A DNA stretch of 64,000 nt from Dyella jiangningensis (GTDB taxonomy: Bacteria > Pseudomonadota > Gammaproteobacteria > Xanthomonadales > Rhodanobacteraceae). The notes beneath the pieces are model-generated. The model ran no database searches. It saw nothing but the letters and a program-made list of their open reading frames with translations, and was not told the DNA's origin. Location of the stretch: assembly GCA_000632805.1 (NCBI GenBank), contig CP007444.1, positions 806,001 through 870,000 on the forward strand. The letters are read 5' to 3'. This document shows, piece by piece, positions 24,524-32,339 of the stretch. The position numbers and the translations under genes were made by a program. Positions within the stretch are counted from its first letter, which is position 1; every line of letters starts with the position of its first letter.

Positions 24524-25230
24524 AACTGGTGAAGCTGATCGCCAACCTTGGCTATGGCAGCCGCAAGGAAGTGGCCATGATGTTCCGCGAAGGCCGCGTC
24601 ACCGATCCGGACGGCGACGTGCTCTACGCCGACGACAAGGTTGCTCACGAGCACATCCGCATCGACGACGAACCGCTTGATCCACCGACCGGCCTCGTGT
24701 TGATGATGAACAAGCCGCTGGGCGCCACCTGTTCGCGCAAGGACCAGGGGCGCGTGGTGTATGACTTGTTGCCGCCGCGCTATCGCGTGCGCGATCCGGC
24801 GTTGTCGACGGTGGGCCGGCTCGATCGTGATACATCCGGGCTGTTGCTGTTCACCGACGACGGCGGCTTGCTGCATCGGATCATTTCACCGCGTGCGCAG
24901 GTGGCGAAGGTCTACGAAGCAACCTTGGCAAACGATCTCCGCGGTGACGAAGGCGCCGAGTTCGCCAGCGGTACGCTGATGCTCGAATCGGAAAAGGAGC
25001 CGCTGGAGCCTGCCACGCTCGAGGTGCTGGAGCCGCGGCGTGCACGATTGACGCTGACCGAGGGGCGCTACCACCAGGTGCGGCGCATGTTCGCCGCCGT
25101 GGGCAATCACGTGGAGACGCTGGCGCGCGTGTCGGTGGGAGCGTTGATGCTGGGAGATCTTGCGCCGGGGCAATGGCGCGCCCTCGACCAGGACGATGTG
25201 GCGGAAATCTTTGCGCCGCCGCGTGATTGA
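24520..25230 (+). CDS. rsuA: 16S rRNA pseudouridine synthase RsuA-like
   Basis: The product has 236 residues. An N-terminal S4 RNA-binding domain (KLIANLGYGSRKEVAMMFREGRV) precedes the RsuA-family core, with GRLDRDTSGLLL (Asp102 catalytic), MNKPLGATCS and EGRYHQVRRMF. This suits RsuA, which makes pseudouridine 516 in 16S rRNA; RluE and RluF are less likely because of length and the N-terminal domain. It overlaps rsmC by four bases (ATGA), so the two small-subunit modification enzymes are translationally coupled. Confidence 0.85.
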   Translation: MKLVKLIANLGYGSRKEVAMMFREGRVTDPDGDVLYADDKVAHEHIRIDDEPLDPPTGLVLMMNKPLGATCSRKDQGRVVYDLLPPRYRVRDPALSTVGRLDRDTSGLLLFTDDGGLLHRIISPRAQVAKVYEATLANDLRGDEGAEFASGTLMLESEKEPLEPATLEVLEPRRARLTLTEGRYHQVRRMFAAVGNHVETLARVSVGALMLGDLAPGQWRALDQDDVAEIFAPPRD

Positions 25231-25252
25231 GCGCGACGGCCGGGGCCTCGAA

Positions 25253-25450
25253 TCAGCTGAACTGTTCTTCGCGTCGTCGCGCGAGTTCATCTTCCCTGCG
25301 CGAGTGCGCGCCGGGCTGCCAGGAAACCAGCTTGAACCTGGCATCCTCCTGGGCGTGGGTTTTTGAAGCGTCCTGCGTGTCCCGATGAAGCATCCCTGCT
25401 ACCAGCTGCATTCCGCGCTCAATGGCGGAACGGGCAAGAAGCATGTGCAT
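25253..25450 (-). CDS. Possible small protein, 65 residues
   Basis: This is a short reading frame rich in Arg, Glu and Gln, with a GGAG 10 nt before its first ATG and a second ATG two codons in. The C-terminal part (SRREDELARRREEQ) would be a charged helix. I recognise no family. It fills the gap between rsuA and selO on the opposite strand. The composition is compatible with coding, but conservation is unknown. Confidence 0.35.
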   Translation of the reverse strand: MHMLLARSAIERGMQLVAGMLHRDTQDASKTHAQEDARFKLVSWQPGAHSRREDELARRREEQFS

Positions 25451-25543
25451 GTTGTGTGGACTCCGGGCTGCCCCTGCGCAGCCGTCGAGCCGATCTAATC
25501 ATCTTCACGGGCGATACACAAATGCCAATCGTCACTGAATTCT

Positions 25544-25589
25544 TCCGTAAGTTTGCGGAAATACTGTCATATTCTTCACATAGGTGAAG
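25544..25589 (+). promoter_or_regulatory. Two adjacent dyads upstream of selO
   Basis: TTCCG...CGGAA (25544-25561) and CTTCAC-ATAG-GTGAAG (25574-25589) are short inverted repeats in a locally AT-richer stretch before selO. They may be operator sites or 5'-UTR hairpins. I cannot assign a regulator. Confidence 0.35.
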
Positions 25590-25688
25590 ATGCATGACGG
25601 CTGCTGTTTTCGCGCAATGCCTTGCATGGCGAAGCTCGCGCGCCGATATAACTCCAGTCAGCTTTTTCAGAGTGAAATCTCACTACGC

Positions 25689-27248
25689 ATGCGATCTCTG
25701 CGCTTCGACAATGCCTTCATCCGCGGGCTGCCCGGCGATCCCGAACAGGGTGCACATCGACGCCAGGTGCTCGGCGCCCTGTATTCGACGGTGCAGCCGA
25801 CACCCGTGGCTTCGCCCCGTGTGGCCGCGTGGTCGCGCGAGATGGCGCACGTACTCGGGCTGCACGAAACGGACGTCTTCAGCGCGGAATTTGCCCAGGT
25901 GTTCGGCGGCAATGCCTTGCTCGAAGGCATGCAGCCTTACGCGGCGAATTACGGCGGGCATCAGTTCGGCGTATGGGCCGACCAGCTGGGCGATGGGCGC
26001 GCCATTTCGCTGGGCGAAGTGATCAGCGAAACAGGCGACCGCTGGGAGTTGCAGCTCAAGGGTGCGGGCATGACGCCCTACTCGCGGGGTGCGGATGGCC
26101 GTGCCGTATTGCGCTCGTCGATCCGCGAGTTCCTGTGCAGTGAGGCAATGCATCATCTGGGCGTGCCCACCACGCGAGCATTGAGCCTGGTCGTCACGGG
26201 CGATTGGGTGATGCGCGACATGTTCTACGACGGTCACCCGCAGGAAGAACCTGGCGCCATCGTTTGTCGCATGTCTCCGTCGTTCATCCGTTTCGGCAAC
26301 TTCGAATTGCCGGCGGCGCGTGGCGATGTCGCCCTGTTGAAGCAGCTGGTGGATTTCACCATCACACGTGATTTCCCCGAGCTGCATGGCGAAGGCGAAG
26401 CGCTGTACGCGGAATGGTTTGCCCAGGTGTGCGAGCGTACCGCCGCGATGGTGGCGCATTGGATGCGCGTGGGTTTCGTGCATGGCGTGATGAACACCGA
26501 CAACATGTCCATCCTCGGGCTCACCATCGATTATGGCCCTTATGGCTGGGTCGACAATTTCGATCCGGAATGGACGCCCAACACTACGGACGCGGGGCGC
26601 CGTCGCTATCGCTTCGGCCACCAGCCGAACGTGGCGTGGTGGAACCTGAGCCGATTGGCGATGGCGCTGTCGCCATTGTTTGCCGGCGTGGAATCGTTGC
26701 AGGCGGGTCTGGACCGCTATGCCGCGGCCTACGCCGCCGCCGATCGGGAAAACGTGGCCGCCAAGCTCGGTTTCGCCGCTTGTCGCGACGATGACGTCGA
26801 TCTCATGCGGGCGCTGCATGCCTTGCTCGCGGAAGCGAATGTCGACATGACCCTGTTCTTCCGTGCGCTCGCCGATATCGATCCGCAGCAACCCTCGTTA
26901 TTGCCATTGCAAGACGCGTTCTACGATGAGCCGCTCCGCGTGGCCACGGAGCCGGCGTTTTTGGCATGGCTGGCGCGCTACGCCGCGCGCGCGCTGGATG
27001 ACCCGCTCAAAGGGCAAGATCGTCGGGCGCGTATGAATGCAGCCAATCCCCGCTATGTGTTGCGCAACTATCTCGCCCAGGAAGCGATCGATCGCGCCAC
27101 GCAAGGCGACTACAGCGGCATTGATGAATTGCTGGATGTCATGCGCCGGCCGTACGACGACCAGCCGGGGCGCAAACGCTTCGCGCAAAAGCGTCCCGCC
27201 TGGGCGATGCACAAGGCGGGTTGTTCGATGCTGTCGTGCAGTTCGTGA
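25689..27248 (+). CDS. selO: Protein adenylyltransferase SelO (YdiU family)
   Basis: The product has 519 residues, the typical bacterial SelO length with this ATG ([17 protein letters not shown]). It is a pseudokinase-fold enzyme that transfers AMP from ATP to Ser/Thr/Tyr of target proteins, linked to redox stress. Conserved blocks visible are [54 protein letters not shown] and [13 protein letters not shown]. The C-terminus ends CSMLSCSS, with the conserved cysteine where eukaryotes have selenocysteine. Thioredoxin 2 lies immediately downstream on the other strand, which fits a redox theme. Confidence 0.94.
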   Translation: MRSLRFDNAFIRGLPGDPEQGAHRRQVLGALYSTVQPTPVASPRVAAWSREMAHVLGLHETDVFSAEFAQVFGGNALLEGMQPYAANYGGHQFGVWADQLGDGRAISLGEVISETGDRWELQLKGAGMTPYSRGADGRAVLRSSIREFLCSEAMHHLGVPTTRALSLVVTGDWVMRDMFYDGHPQEEPGAIVCRMSPSFIRFGNFELPAARGDVALLKQLVDFTITRDFPELHGEGEALYAEWFAQVCERTAAMVAHWMRVGFVHGVMNTDNMSILGLTIDYGPYGWVDNFDPEWTPNTTDAGRRRYRFGHQPNVAWWNLSRLAMALSPLFAGVESLQAGLDRYAAAYAAADRENVAAKLGFAACRDDDVDLMRALHALLAEANVDMTLFFRALADIDPQQPSLLPLQDAFYDEPLRVATEPAFLAWLARYAARALDDPLKGQDRRARMNAANPRYVLRNYLAQEAIDRATQGDYSGIDELLDVMRRPYDDQPGRKRFAQKRPAWAMHKAGCSMLSCSS

Positions 27249-27255
27249 GCATTGC

Positions 27256-27693
27256 TCAATGCAGCGCGTTGGCCAGGAATTGCCGTAGTTGCATGGGATT
27301 GAGCGCGCCCGCCTGACGTGCGATCTCGCGGCCGCCGCGCAGCACCATCAGCGTGGGAATGCTGCGAATCCCATAGCGTTGGGCAAGCGCCGGTTGCGCT
27401 TCGGTATCCACCTTGGCCAGGCGCACCTGCGGTTCGAGCGTGCGAGCCGCCTCCGTGAAGACGGGCGCGAAAGTTCGGCAAGGGCCACACCACGGCGCCC
27501 AGAAATCGATGACCACGGGCAGGTCGCCGCGACCGGCCACGGCGTCGAAGTTGCTGGAGGTCAGCTCCACCGGCTTGCCTTGGAATAGCGCCTGCTTGCA
27601 GCGCCCGCATACGGGGTGTTCGCCGATGCGATCGGACGGTACGCGATTGAGCGCACTGCAGTGGGGGCAGGGGATATCCAGCGTGGTGGACAT
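27256..27693 (-). CDS. trxC: Thioredoxin 2
   Basis: The product has 145 residues. An N-terminal zinc-ribbon with two CxxC pairs (CPHC and CGRC) is followed by a thioredoxin domain with active site WCGPC and the cis-proline in IRSIPT. These features identify TrxC rather than TrxA. It reduces protein disulfides and often belongs to oxidative-stress regulons. The ATG begins MSTTLDIPCPHC; a longer frame runs into the divergent gene and lacks homology. It converges with selO, with 7 bp between the stops. Confidence 0.94.
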   Translation of the reverse strand: MSTTLDIPCPHCSALNRVPSDRIGEHPVCGRCKQALFQGKPVELTSSNFDAVAGRGDLPVVIDFWAPWCGPCRTFAPVFTEAARTLEPQVRLAKVDTEAQPALAQRYGIRSIPTLMVLRGGREIARQAGALNPMQLRQFLANALH

Positions 27694-27769
27694 GGCGAAC
27701 CTCGTGACGAACACTCGATGTCGCGTCACATGGTGATGGCGGACCCCGGAAACAAGGTGGAGGAGCAGG

Positions 27770-28237
27770 ATGCAAGGCGATCGCGAGCGGCAAACTATGG
27801 CGCGCCTGGCGACGTTGCTCGGCATTTGTTGGACGTCGCCGAACACCCTGCTGGGCCTGCTGGTCGGCCTTGCGTGCCTGCCATGGGGAGCGCGACCACA
27901 ATGGCGGCGCCGCGATTGCGCGCTGGTATTCCGCCACATGCCGTGGCGAGGCGTGGGCGGCGCGCTCACGCTGGGCAACGTGATCCTCTGCACTGGCGGA
28001 GAACTGGATACCCCGTGTGTGACCTATGCGCACCGTGCCGGGCAGGGCGACGAGCCGATCATTTCACTGGCGGATCACGAGCGTGCCCACGTATACCAAT
28101 ACATGGTGCTGGGGCCGTTGTTCCTTCCGTTGTACGCACTGCACGGTGGTGTCAGCGCGGGCAATCGCTTCGAGCGCGCCGCGGATCGCTACGCGCTCAT
28201 GGGAACAGGCTGGTGGCCCTGGCAAAACGTCGGGTGA
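27770..28237 (+). CDS. Small membrane-associated zincin-like protein
   Basis: The product has 155 residues, with a hydrophobic segment near residues 22-40. A conserved-looking HERAH motif (103-107) fits the HExxH zinc motif. It is followed by FERAADRYA (134-142), which resembles the third-ligand E-x-x-AD segment of M48-type peptidases. A second hydrophobic stretch (VLGPLFLPLYAL) lies between. This gives a minimal gluzincin-like layout. No known family name comes to mind. A strong ribosome site (GGAGGAG) supports the first ATG. Activity as a protease is inference. Confidence 0.7.
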   Translation: MQGDRERQTMARLATLLGICWTSPNTLLGLLVGLACLPWGARPQWRRRDCALVFRHMPWRGVGGALTLGNVILCTGGELDTPCVTYAHRAGQGDEPIISLADHERAHVYQYMVLGPLFLPLYALHGGVSAGNRFERAADRYALMGTGWWPWQNVG

Positions 28238-28238
28238 C

Positions 28239-29651
28239 TCACAGCGGATAGCGCACCGACACGTTCACGCTGTTGCACCAATAACCCGAACCGCCACCAT
28301 TGGCCGACGCGGCCGAGCTGCGGCCGAGCTGGAGTTCCAGCCTTCCGTTGCCGGGCAGGCGTCCGCTGAGCGACGCACCGACCGTATACACGCTGGCGCC
28401 GGCACCATCCGTCACCTGGCGGCCCACGGCGGCCACGCCGCGCACCTTCCATTCCTGGCTGAGGCTGTACACGCCCACGAGGCCGATTTGCGCCGTACGG
28501 TAGTTCGCGGGATTGAAGTACACGCCATGGCTCGGCTGGCTGCTGTGGAAGATGCGTGCGGAGAACTCCGCGCCGATGGCACCGCCCGTGTCGGGAATGT
28601 CGTAGGGGCTCAACAGCACCTTCAGCGTACCGCCGTCGCGGTGATTGCCGTCGCTGAAGTTCTGCCGGTAATAGGTCGGCACGACATACCAGCGTGAGGC
28701 GGGCCGCAGGCTCACGCCGAGGCTGTAGACGTCGTAGATAAGGCGGTCGGCGATGGCGGTGTCGGTCGGTACCGGCGCACGCTCGGCGCCGGTCGACAGG
28801 CTGAAGCTGTCGCTGGGTTGCAAGGTCCAGCGTGCACTGCCCTGAAGGTAGTTCCAACTGCCGCTGCGGCCCGGCCCAAGGTCGAGGTCGATGCGATTGT
28901 TGTCGCCCAGGTGCAATTCGCCCAGCAACGAGAGGTCGTCGAGACGCCGCGCCTCAAGATCGTCCTCGACGTGCGTGGTGCCGGCGGCGATGCCCCAGCG
29001 CTGCGTCCAGCCGTCGTGACCGGACGGCGCGAAGCGGTAGGCACCACCGACATGCCAGGTGTCGAGGCCGTCGCTGTCGTGGCTGTAGGCAAAGTCGCCC
29101 TGCAACTGCGACGACAACGCAAGGCGGATGTCGTCGCCGAGCAGGCGATATTGCGTGGCCAGATAGCCTTGCGTGTCCGGTGCGGGCGCCGCATCGAGAT
29201 AGTTGGCGCCGCGATCTTCCCAGCCCAGCGATTGCGTGGCGCGCATCAGTTCCACGGTCGGACGCGTTTGTCCCATCGCATAGGGCGCTACCAGGGCATA
29301 GGCCGCACGCGGATAGTCCTGCGCATTCAGAGCCTGGGCGAGACCGGTCTCGGCCGCCTGACGGGAGGCCGTGTCGGCTGCTTCCTGTTGCGCGATGCGG
29401 AACGCGTCTGCCGCGGCGGGGTATTGGCCCAGCCAAAGCGTGGACTGGCCAAGGCCCATGGCGGCGGCGTAGCGGTCATCGTGCGATCCGCCGTCTTGCG
29501 CCAGTGCCGACGCGAACAGCGTGCGTGCGCGTGCCGGCTGGTTGTCCGACAAGGCCGTCCGTCCGGCCTGGATGTCGCTGGCGATCGTTGCGGTTTGTGC
29601 GTGTGCCGCTGGCAACAGCAAGAGCGCCAGCAGGGGAAGCCGGCGTTTCAT
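28239..29651 (-). CDS. YaiO-family outer-membrane beta-barrel protein with TPR-like N-terminus
   Basis: The product has 470 residues with a signal peptide (MKRRLPLLALLLLPAAHA). A helical TPR-like region runs to about 160 (repeats around ALSDNQPARARTLFASALAQ). The rest is alternating amphipathic beta strands ending in the aromatic/terminal-leucine barrel signature VNVSVRYPL. In E. coli, yaiO lies next to a GT2 glycosyltransferase gene (yaiP), and the same pairing occurs here with an ATGA overlap. TPR plus barrel resembles PgaA, BcsC and PelB exporters, so export of a polysaccharide is a reasonable inference. Confidence 0.82.
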   Translation of the reverse strand: MKRRLPLLALLLLPAAHAQTATIASDIQAGRTALSDNQPARARTLFASALAQDGGSHDDRYAAAMGLGQSTLWLGQYPAAADAFRIAQQEAADTASRQAAETGLAQALNAQDYPRAAYALVAPYAMGQTRPTVELMRATQSLGWEDRGANYLDAAPAPDTQGYLATQYRLLGDDIRLALSSQLQGDFAYSHDSDGLDTWHVGGAYRFAPSGHDGWTQRWGIAAGTTHVEDDLEARRLDDLSLLGELHLGDNNRIDLDLGPGRSGSWNYLQGSARWTLQPSDSFSLSTGAERAPVPTDTAIADRLIYDVYSLGVSLRPASRWYVVPTYYRQNFSDGNHRDGGTLKVLLSPYDIPDTGGAIGAEFSARIFHSSQPSHGVYFNPANYRTAQIGLVGVYSLSQEWKVRGVAAVGRQVTDGAGASVYTVGASLSGRLPGNGRLELQLGRSSAASANGGGSGYWCNSVNVSVRYPL

Positions 29652-31048
29652 TTCGTTCCCCACCGCTTGCGCATCTTGAGCAGTTCGGCGAAGTAGCCCA
29701 TCACGCAGCCCGGTTGCAGCACGACGCCATAGAACAGCGTGTACATCATCAGGCCGAACGGGTTGCGGCGAACCTTGAGGTCCTGCTCGTGGAACATGCG
29801 GGACTGAATCGCATACATCAGGTAATTGACCACGCCCGCCATCGGCAGCACCAGCAGGGTCATCGGGCCGGCCAGCCAGTAGATGCCGAAGCATGCGAGC
29901 AGCAGGCCCGGAATGAAGAACAGCGTGTAGACCAGATCCATATAGGGGAACAGCAAGTTCCACCAGATGAAGATCGTGCTCATGCGGCGATGGAAGAGCA
30001 GGCCGCCATGCAGCTTGAACGCCTCGATGAGTCCGCGCGACCAGCGCTGGCGCTGGCGGATGAACTGGCGCAGCGTGGTCGGCGCATTGGTGAAGGTGAT
30101 GGCGTCTTCGCAATAGCCCACGCGATGGCCGTCGCGGAGGATCGCCCAGGTCAGCACGATGTCTTCGCCCACGCATTCGGGCCAGCCGCCCACCACGCGC
30201 AGGATGTCGGTGCGATACAGCGAGAACGCGCCCTGTGCGACCAGCGTGCCCTGGAACAGGCTCTGCAGGCGCTTTACGGCGGCGATGCCGTGGAAGTAGT
30301 CCCACTCCTGCATGCGCGTCACCAGATTGACGCGCGAGTTGCGCACCAGCACGGCGCCGGCGACGGAGGCCGTGTTCGGCGGATCGCTCAGGTAACGCTC
30401 CACGAGGCGGCGCAGGGCATTGCGATAGAGGTACGAATCGGCGTCGAGCGTGATGGTGAGCGGATAGGAGGCATGACGCAGCCCGACATTCAGCGCTTTG
30501 GCCTTGCCGCCGTTGCACTTGAGGTCGATCACGTGCAGCCAGGGGAAGGACACGCTGCGCAGCCGCTCCATGGTGCCGTCGGTCGAGCCGTCGTTGATCA
30601 CCATGACTTCGATGGGGCCGGGGTATTCCTGTTTGGCGATGCTCGCGATGGTGCTGAGAATGGATTCTTCTTCGTTGAACGCAGCCACCAGCACGGTGAT
30701 GCCAGGCAGGTCGCTGTCGGCAAAGCTCGAGCGGGGCGGGCGGCGGTCGACCAGCAGTCCGAACACCAGGAATGCATTCATGAAGCCCGGCAGGATGGCG
30801 ATGCCGAAAATCATCACATGGGCCAGCACGCTGCCGACCACCGCGCCGAGTTCATGGATCCAGCGCCCGGCCAGCATGTAGGAAGCGACGGCCCAGGCTA
30901 TCGACACCATCAGCGTGAGCGCGAATTTCAGGCGCACCGACATGTACGACCGGCGATGCACCTTGCTGTCGTTGGCGGCAGCCGTGGGGAAAGAAAGCGA
31001 CTTCCCCCCTGATGGCTGTTCGCGCCACTCTTCCGCATTGATGCTCAT
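29648..31048 (-). CDS. GT2 membrane glycosyltransferase (PgaC/YaiP-like)
   Basis: The product has 466 residues. Two N-terminal membrane helices precede a GT-A domain with VLVAAFNEEES, VINDGSTDGT, LDADSY (DxD-like), GEDIVLTW (catalytic base TED-type) and QRQRWSRG, the QxxRW motif of processive beta-glycosyltransferases. C-terminal membrane helices form the channel. It probably makes a beta-linked polysaccharide from a UDP-sugar. It is coupled to the YaiO-type barrel gene (ATGA). A consensus sigma-54 promoter lies about 150 bp upstream, suggesting FleQ/NtrC-type control. No deacetylase gene (PgaB-like) accompanies it. Confidence 0.9.
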   Translation of the reverse strand: MSINAEEWREQPSGGKSLSFPTAAANDSKVHRRSYMSVRLKFALTLMVSIAWAVASYMLAGRWIHELGAVVGSVLAHVMIFGIAILPGFMNAFLVFGLLVDRRPPRSSFADSDLPGITVLVAAFNEEESILSTIASIAKQEYPGPIEVMVINDGSTDGTMERLRSVSFPWLHVIDLKCNGGKAKALNVGLRHASYPLTITLDADSYLYRNALRRLVERYLSDPPNTASVAGAVLVRNSRVNLVTRMQEWDYFHGIAAVKRLQSLFQGTLVAQGAFSLYRTDILRVVGGWPECVGEDIVLTWAILRDGHRVGYCEDAITFTNAPTTLRQFIRQRQRWSRGLIEAFKLHGGLLFHRRMSTIFIWWNLLFPYMDLVYTLFFIPGLLLACFGIYWLAGPMTLLVLPMAGVVNYLMYAIQSRMFHEQDLKVRRNPFGLMMYTLFYGVVLQPGCVMGYFAELLKMRKRWGTK

Positions 31049-31200
31049 GGATGCTCCGCTCGTGTGATGGCCCGTCGCAGGTACAAGCCGTCCCTGCCCG
31101 CCGGGTGTAGTCCGGTGGGAGAGGCGCTCGTCCGGTGCTTCCGATCGGGCTGCCCTCGTTGACCTGATGAGTCATTGGCCCCGTTCCCTGGAACAGTTGT

Positions 31201-31216
31201 GGCAAGAGTCGTGCCA
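31201..31216 (-). promoter_or_regulatory. Sigma-54 (RpoN) promoter for the GT2-YaiO operon
   Basis: The minus strand reads TGGCACGACTCTTGCC, which fits the -24/-12 consensus TGGCACG-N4-TTGC, with GG and GC ten bases apart. Transcription would start near 31190, giving a leader of about 140 nt before the ATG. The rest of the 31049-31383 gap holds no convincing gene. Confidence 0.75.
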
Positions 31217-31335
31217 TGGCGCGCGGCCGGTCATGCCGCGCCAAATCGCGGTTTCTGGCGGCGCAGAGCGCGGTAAGCCGGGGTATGGCCGGGAGTGAGG
31301 CAGGGTGCCGACGACGCCTTGGGTCAATGCATGAC

Positions 31336-31366
31336 AAAAAAAAGCCGCGGCTGGACCGCGGCTTTC
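31336..31366 (-). terminator. Intrinsic terminator after the SH3 protein gene
   Basis: On the minus strand, AAAGCCGCGG-TCCAG-CCGCGGCTTT is followed by a U-run. The stem is 10 bp. It ends the leftward transcript of the SH3-domain gene. Confidence 0.9.
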
Positions 31367-31383
31367 ATGGCCGGATGGCCGGC

Positions 31384-32217
31384 TCAGTGGCCGTTGTCAT
31401 CCTGCTTCCTGGGCTCGGGATGCGGTGCCTGCTTCTGGCTGCCATGGCCTTCGCCCTGCGCCGGGCGATGCTCCTGCCCCGGTGGATGGGCGGCTGGACC
31501 CGGCCCGGGCTGGCCGTGGGGTCGCTGGCCGTGCGGTTCACCGGCTGGCATCGGGTGGGGCGCGCCAGCGGGCGGTCGGTACGCCGGCACCGGTGGTCGG
31601 TTCCCGGGCGGGCGGCTTTCCGGCGGGCGTGCCGGGGCCATCGTTCGATAACCAGCCGATGGCATCGGCTGAGCGGGCCTTGGCGTTGGCTCATGGGCCG
31701 GGGGAGGTGGCGGCCGATCCCGGTCGACGTGCCCGCCTCGATCATCCCGGTCACCGCGATAGACGCGATCGTGGTCTTCCCCTCGCCAGCCCGGAGGGCG
31801 CGGCGGAGGACGGGATTCGATGTGGCGGTCGTACCAGCGGTCGCGGTCCCGATAGAAAGGACGGTCGCGGTAGTAGTGATCCCAGTACATGCCGATGGAG
31901 AACGCGACGATGGGGATGCCGATGCGCGGGCCGTAGTCGGCCACGATCACCGGCTGGCTCTCGTAGGTGTACTGCACGAACGTGCCCGCCACCCAGCCGC
32001 GCGTACCCATCGTGATCACGTCACACCAGGTCCACCCCTCCAGGCAGCCCTGGATGGCCACGGGGGTACCTGCAGGCAACTCGGCGACGGGCGGATAGCC
32101 GATATCAGGGCCGGCGTAGAGGTCGACGTAGGAGGTGATCACGCCGTTGGCGCCCTGGGCGGCGGCGGGGCCGGCCACCATCAGCGAAAGCAGGATCGTG
32201 CAAGGAATGCGTCGCAT
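31384..32217 (-). CDS. Secreted SH3-like domain protein with Pro/Arg/His-rich tail
   Basis: The product has 277 residues. A signal peptide (MRRIPCTILLSLMVAGPAAA) is followed by a bacterial SH3 domain (about 25-85: VITSYVDLYAGPDIGYPPVAELPAG split across strands, then CLEGWTWCDV and RGWVAGTFV). A segment with YWDHYYRDRPFYRDRDRWYD comes next. The last 120 residues are low-complexity Pro/Gly/His/Arg. SH3b domains usually bind peptidoglycan or peptides. The tail probably stays disordered. Upstream is AGAGA before the ATG. A strong terminator follows, so it is monocistronic. Confidence 0.82.
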   Translation of the reverse strand: MRRIPCTILLSLMVAGPAAAQGANGVITSYVDLYAGPDIGYPPVAELPAGTPVAIQGCLEGWTWCDVITMGTRGWVAGTFVQYTYESQPVIVADYGPRIGIPIVAFSIGMYWDHYYRDRPFYRDRDRWYDRHIESRPPPRPPGWRGEDHDRVYRGDRDDRGGHVDRDRPPPPPAHEPTPRPAQPMPSAGYRTMAPARPPESRPPGNRPPVPAYRPPAGAPHPMPAGEPHGQRPHGQPGPGPAAHPPGQEHRPAQGEGHGSQKQAPHPEPRKQDDNGH

Positions 32218-32339
32218 CGAAAGTCTCTCGTGGGTATGCGACCCGATAAGACCCCCGCCCATGAGAAGGCATTGTCAAACCCATGTAAGCAAACAGGCGC
32301 GGCTTCAGGAAGGACAACGGTGGCAAAACGCGCCGTCGC

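Noticed and set aside
27220..27248. Possible selenocysteine in SelO
   Set aside because: The C-terminal CSMLSCSS uses ordinary Cys codons and the frame ends in a normal stop; no SECIS-like element is evident.
28832..31012. A 726-codon plus-strand open frame across the GT2/YaiO operon
   Set aside because: It is antisense to two well-supported genes, with Arg/His/Gln-rich text typical of a shadow frame.
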